Shown here in pieces: positions 12,796-14,425 of a DNA stretch of 14,425 nt (positions within the stretch are counted from its first letter, which is position 1; each line of letters starts with the position of its first letter). Made by a program: the position numbers and the translations under genes. The notes under the pieces were generated by a model, which worked only from the letters and a program-made list of their open reading frames with translations, was not told the DNA's origin and did no database searches. Origin of the DNA: an uncultured Oscillochloris sp. (GTDB lineage Bacteria > Chloroflexota > Chloroflexia > Chloroflexales > Chloroflexaceae); NCBI GenBank assembly GCA_903877345.1, contig CAIRDL010001008.1, positions 1-14,425 of the forward strand. The letters are read 5' to 3'.

Positions 12796-13923
12796 ATGAG
12801 CATGATCATCCAGGCTGACTACAAGCAACTTGAGCAAGTAGCTCAACGTTTCAGGCGTAGCACTGAGCATAGCGTCGCGCTACGTGACCAACTGAGACGT
12901 GCTTTCACGCCGCTTGAGGAGGGTGGTTGGGTGGGGCGCGGCTCGACCGCCTTTTGCACTGAGATGCAGAGCGCCGTCTTTCCGGCGCTAGAACGGCTAA
13001 TCGCGACCCTCCAGGATGCCGAACAGGTCACACTTACTCTCCGCACACTGCTCCAACAGGCCGAGGAAGAAGCCGCAGCGCCCTTTCGTGGAGGGAGCGA
13101 TGCAGCGCCGACAAATGAAGCGACGCCTAACGCACCTGGGTTTTGGGAGCGTTGGGGCGAGTGGGTTCACGGTGCCCTTGATGTGCTTGGGCTTATCCCT
13201 GTGGTAGGCGAGGTTGCCGATGGCGTGAACGGGCTGATTTATCTGGGTGAAGGCCGCTATGTTGAGGCAGGGATCTCGGCGGTCGCGATGATCCCGTTGC
13301 TTGGCGACTTGGGTAAAGCCGGGAAGTGGACTGTCAAGGGCGGCAAGGTACTCGTCGAGGAGTTAGCTGAGACTGGACTCAAGCGCGCCTTGCGTGAGGG
13401 AGTTGAGACGCTGGCCGAGCGCGAGGTGCGCGAGGGTGCCGAAACCCTTTTAGAACGCGGTGCGCGTGAAGGGCTTGAGGCAACACGTTTTGGCGCACTC
13501 GCACCGAATACGCGCTATGTACGCAATGGCTACGAATACCTTACCGATGAGGCTGGCAAGGTAATTCGGGTGAGCGGTGATCTCAAACTTGAGACAGCCC
13601 CACGTACGCTACACCAAACCGAGGTTGGACACATGGGCTTGCCCGGCGACGAGGGCGGACACCTGATTGGCAGTCAGTTCGGTGGCACCCCTGAAGGCGT
13701 GAATCTCGTGCCCCAGAATGGCTGGCTAAACCGTGGAAAAGGCTCCCATTGGACAAAAATGGAGCGGGAGTGGGCTGAGGCGCTCCGACAGGGCAAGCCA
13801 GTCAAAGTTGATATTGTGTTAAAGTATCCGCCGGGCGAGACCATGCGCCCAAGTACGTTTCAAGTCGGTTGGCAGGTAAATGGATTATCACGCCGACGGT
13901 TTTTTCCAAATCGAAAGAGGTGA
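12796..13923 (+). CDS. WXG100-headed polymorphic nuclease toxin
   Basis: A 375-residue predicted type VII effector; the ATG at 12796 has GGAG at 12784-12787. Residues 1-100 are a full WXG100 domain (W45-V46-G47, tail AEEEAAAPFR) closely related to the first small gene of the locus. Residues about 118-182 are a hydrophobic, Gly-rich pretoxin-like segment (VLGLIPVVGEVADG, AMIPLLGDLGKAGKW). Residues about 196-230 are a charged helical linker with repeating REGxETLxER units. Residues about 235-375 are a DNA/RNA non-specific endonuclease domain of the kind found in B. subtilis YeeF: GDEGGHLIGSQFGG with likely catalytic H289, NLVPQNGWLNRG with N308 and N312, KMEREW, and RPSTFQVGW. It should cleave nucleic acid in a target cell. 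The immunity gene starts 4 bp downstream. Attack on rival bacteria is inferred from family and context. Confidence 0.9.
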   Translation: MSMIIQADYKQLEQVAQRFRRSTEHSVALRDQLRRAFTPLEEGGWVGRGSTAFCTEMQSAVFPALERLIATLQDAEQVTLTLRTLLQQAEEEAAAPFRGGSDAAPTNEATPNAPGFWERWGEWVHGALDVLGLIPVVGEVADGVNGLIYLGEGRYVEAGISAVAMIPLLGDLGKAGKWTVKGGKVLVEELAETGLKRALREGVETLAEREVREGAETLLERGAREGLEATRFGALAPNTRYVRNGYEYLTDEAGKVIRVSGDLKLETAPRTLHQTEVGHMGLPGDEGGHLIGSQFGGTPEGVNLVPQNGWLNRGKGSHWTKMEREWAEALRQGKPVKVDIVLKYPPGETMRPSTFQVGWQVNGLSRRRFFPNRKR

Positions 13924-13927
13924 GTGC

Positions 13928-14287
13928 ATGGAATCGCTTGAACAGGAACTCGCTGAAACACCAATTGAGCGTATCTACCAATTGCTTGGCAATGCGATCA
14001 GCAGCGCAATTAGCGAACCTTGGGAGACCGCCTCTCTGTATGCTGAGATCGAAAGCGAGGAAAGCGGGCTGATCTATGGGCGTTATAAGACCCATGCTAC
14101 AGCGACAGAGACGCGGGGGTTCGACGCAGAAGAAGAGGTCTACTACGCCTTCAACGAGTTGCGGCGGCGTCTAATCCACGATGGCGAAGAACCGTGGACG
14201 CAGGCACATTTCGCACTTCAAGCAAATGGCACCTTCAACCTCTCGTTTACATACGGGCCTATCCCTGAAGATCATGAGCGTCTCTAG
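13928..14287 (+). CDS. YezG-like immunity protein, probably shortened at the C-terminus
   Basis: A 119-residue protein starting at the ATG at 13928, with AAAGAGG just upstream inside the toxin's end; the frame stays open further upstream without a ribosome site. It shows the YezG family pattern: an N-terminal helix with IYQLLGNAI, then PWETASLYAEI, a central acidic EEEVYYAFNELRR, EEPWTQAHFAL and NGTFNLSFTYG. YezG is the immunity protein for the YeeF nuclease toxin, and the neighbouring toxin has the YeeF-type nuclease domain, so the pairing supports both calls. It probably binds and blocks the nuclease in the cytoplasm. As I remember the family (about 150 residues), a C-terminal segment with a Trp and LGxxP should follow this point. 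Here the frame stops after DHERL, 56 bp before a transposase start, so an insertion may have removed it. Confidence 0.8.
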   Translation: MESLEQELAETPIERIYQLLGNAISSAISEPWETASLYAEIESEESGLIYGRYKTHATATETRGFDAEEEVYYAFNELRRRLIHDGEEPWTQAHFALQANGTFNLSFTYGPIPEDHERL

Positions 14288-14309
14288 TACTACAACGAGA
14301 ACTGATATA

Positions 14310-14337
14310 CTCCTCTTGAGACAATACCGAAGAGGAG
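14310..14337 (+). promoter_or_regulatory. Hairpin masking the transposase ribosome site
   Basis: A perfect 8-bp inverted repeat, CTCCTCTT (14310-14317) and AAGAGGAG (14330-14337), has a 12-nt loop. The right arm contains most of the Shine-Dalgarno AGGAGG (14333-14338), 5 nt before the ATG at 14344. Transcripts entering from outside would fold and hide the ribosome site, a known way for insertion sequences to limit transposase made from neighbouring promoters. A TATACT box (14306-14311) overlaps the left arm, so a transcript started inside the element would lack part of the stem. Confidence 0.6.
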
Positions 14338-14343
14338 GTCCCC

Positions 14344-14425
14344 ATGGCAACCACGACCGTGCCCGCACTGACCCTGACACCCGCCGATGTGGCGCATCTT
14401 GTCGATACGCTGCGCCCCTATCACG
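14344..14425 (+). CDS. Transposase N-terminus (partial, possibly IS701 family)
   Basis: The open frame starts at 14344 with AGGAGG 5 nt upstream and runs off the window after 27 codons: MATTTVPALTLTPADVAH, then LVDTLRPYH. This start, with an LTPxDVxxLVxxLRxYH pattern, resembles IS701-type DDE transposases as I remember them, but 27 residues are too few for certainty. The hairpin over the ribosome site and the position right after a possibly shortened immunity gene support a mobile element. It could instead be an unrelated helix-rich protein. Confidence 0.5.
   Translation, partial: MATTTVPALTLTPADVAHLVDTLRPYH

Larger units (their letters stand above)
14288..14425 (+). mobile_element. Left end of a probable IS element
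   Basis: The stretch from just after the immunity gene stop to the window end holds a transposase-like start codon region with its own ribosome site and a hairpin over that site, typical of insertion sequences. CTAG at 14284-14287 fits a short palindromic target of the YTAR type that I associate with IS701-family elements. The exact IS boundary cannot be fixed because the right end and the target duplication lie outside the window. Confidence 0.45.

Overview
The window holds a compact type VII secretion (ESX/WXG100) locus read entirely on the + strand. It is followed by a secreted nuclease toxin with its immunity gene, and then by the left end of an insertion sequence. The DNA is fairly GC-rich. 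Three things suggest a Chloroflexota bacterium (Chloroflexia-like): the REP-like palindrome at the left edge, the style of the transposase N-terminus, and a secretion core with no mycosin, EccB, EccD or EccE. This placement is an inference, not something the sequence proves.

Layout. Bases 1-60 are part of a dispersed palindromic repeat. A candidate extended -10 promoter lies near 223-251, followed by a long (about 330 nt), strongly structured untranslated leader. Four small helical WXG100/ESAT-6-like genes follow (589-897, 926-1228, 1283-1615, 1752-2051), with hairpins between the third and fourth and after the fourth. Next come a zinc-ribbon/pseudokinase/single-TM protein (2169-3299), an enormous 2944-residue membrane-anchored FtsK/SpoIIIE-type ATPase (3292-12126), and a ubiquitin-like plus FHA protein (12123-12755). 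The last three are joined by an 8-nt and a 4-nt overlap, so they are probably translationally coupled. After 40 bp comes a 375-residue toxin with its own WXG100 head and a DNA/RNA non-specific endonuclease tail (12796-13923), then a YezG-like immunity gene (13928-14287). A transposase starts at 14344 and runs off the window.

How the parts fit. The ATPase is the presumed motor and substrate receptor (EccC/EssC role). The pseudokinase with a C-terminal membrane helix looks like the counterpart of Firmicutes EssB. The ubiquitin-like/FHA protein looks like EsaB/YukD fused to the FHA module that Firmicutes carry on EssC. The WXG100 proteins are small substrates or partners. The first is a close paralogue of the toxin's N-terminal domain and shares its AEEEAxAPFR tail, so the toxin is probably a substrate of this machine.

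The most unusual element is the ATPase. Known EccC/EssC proteins have three ATPase domains in series. This one has seven P-loop modules arranged A-B-A-B-A-B-C with a period of about 680 residues, plus a degenerate NTPase-like domain in front. All A modules keep a DE Walker B pair; all B modules and C have DN. Three covalently joined A-B pairs make six P-loop domains in one chain, which suggests a concatenated, dynein-like ring or an enlarged substrate-binding array.
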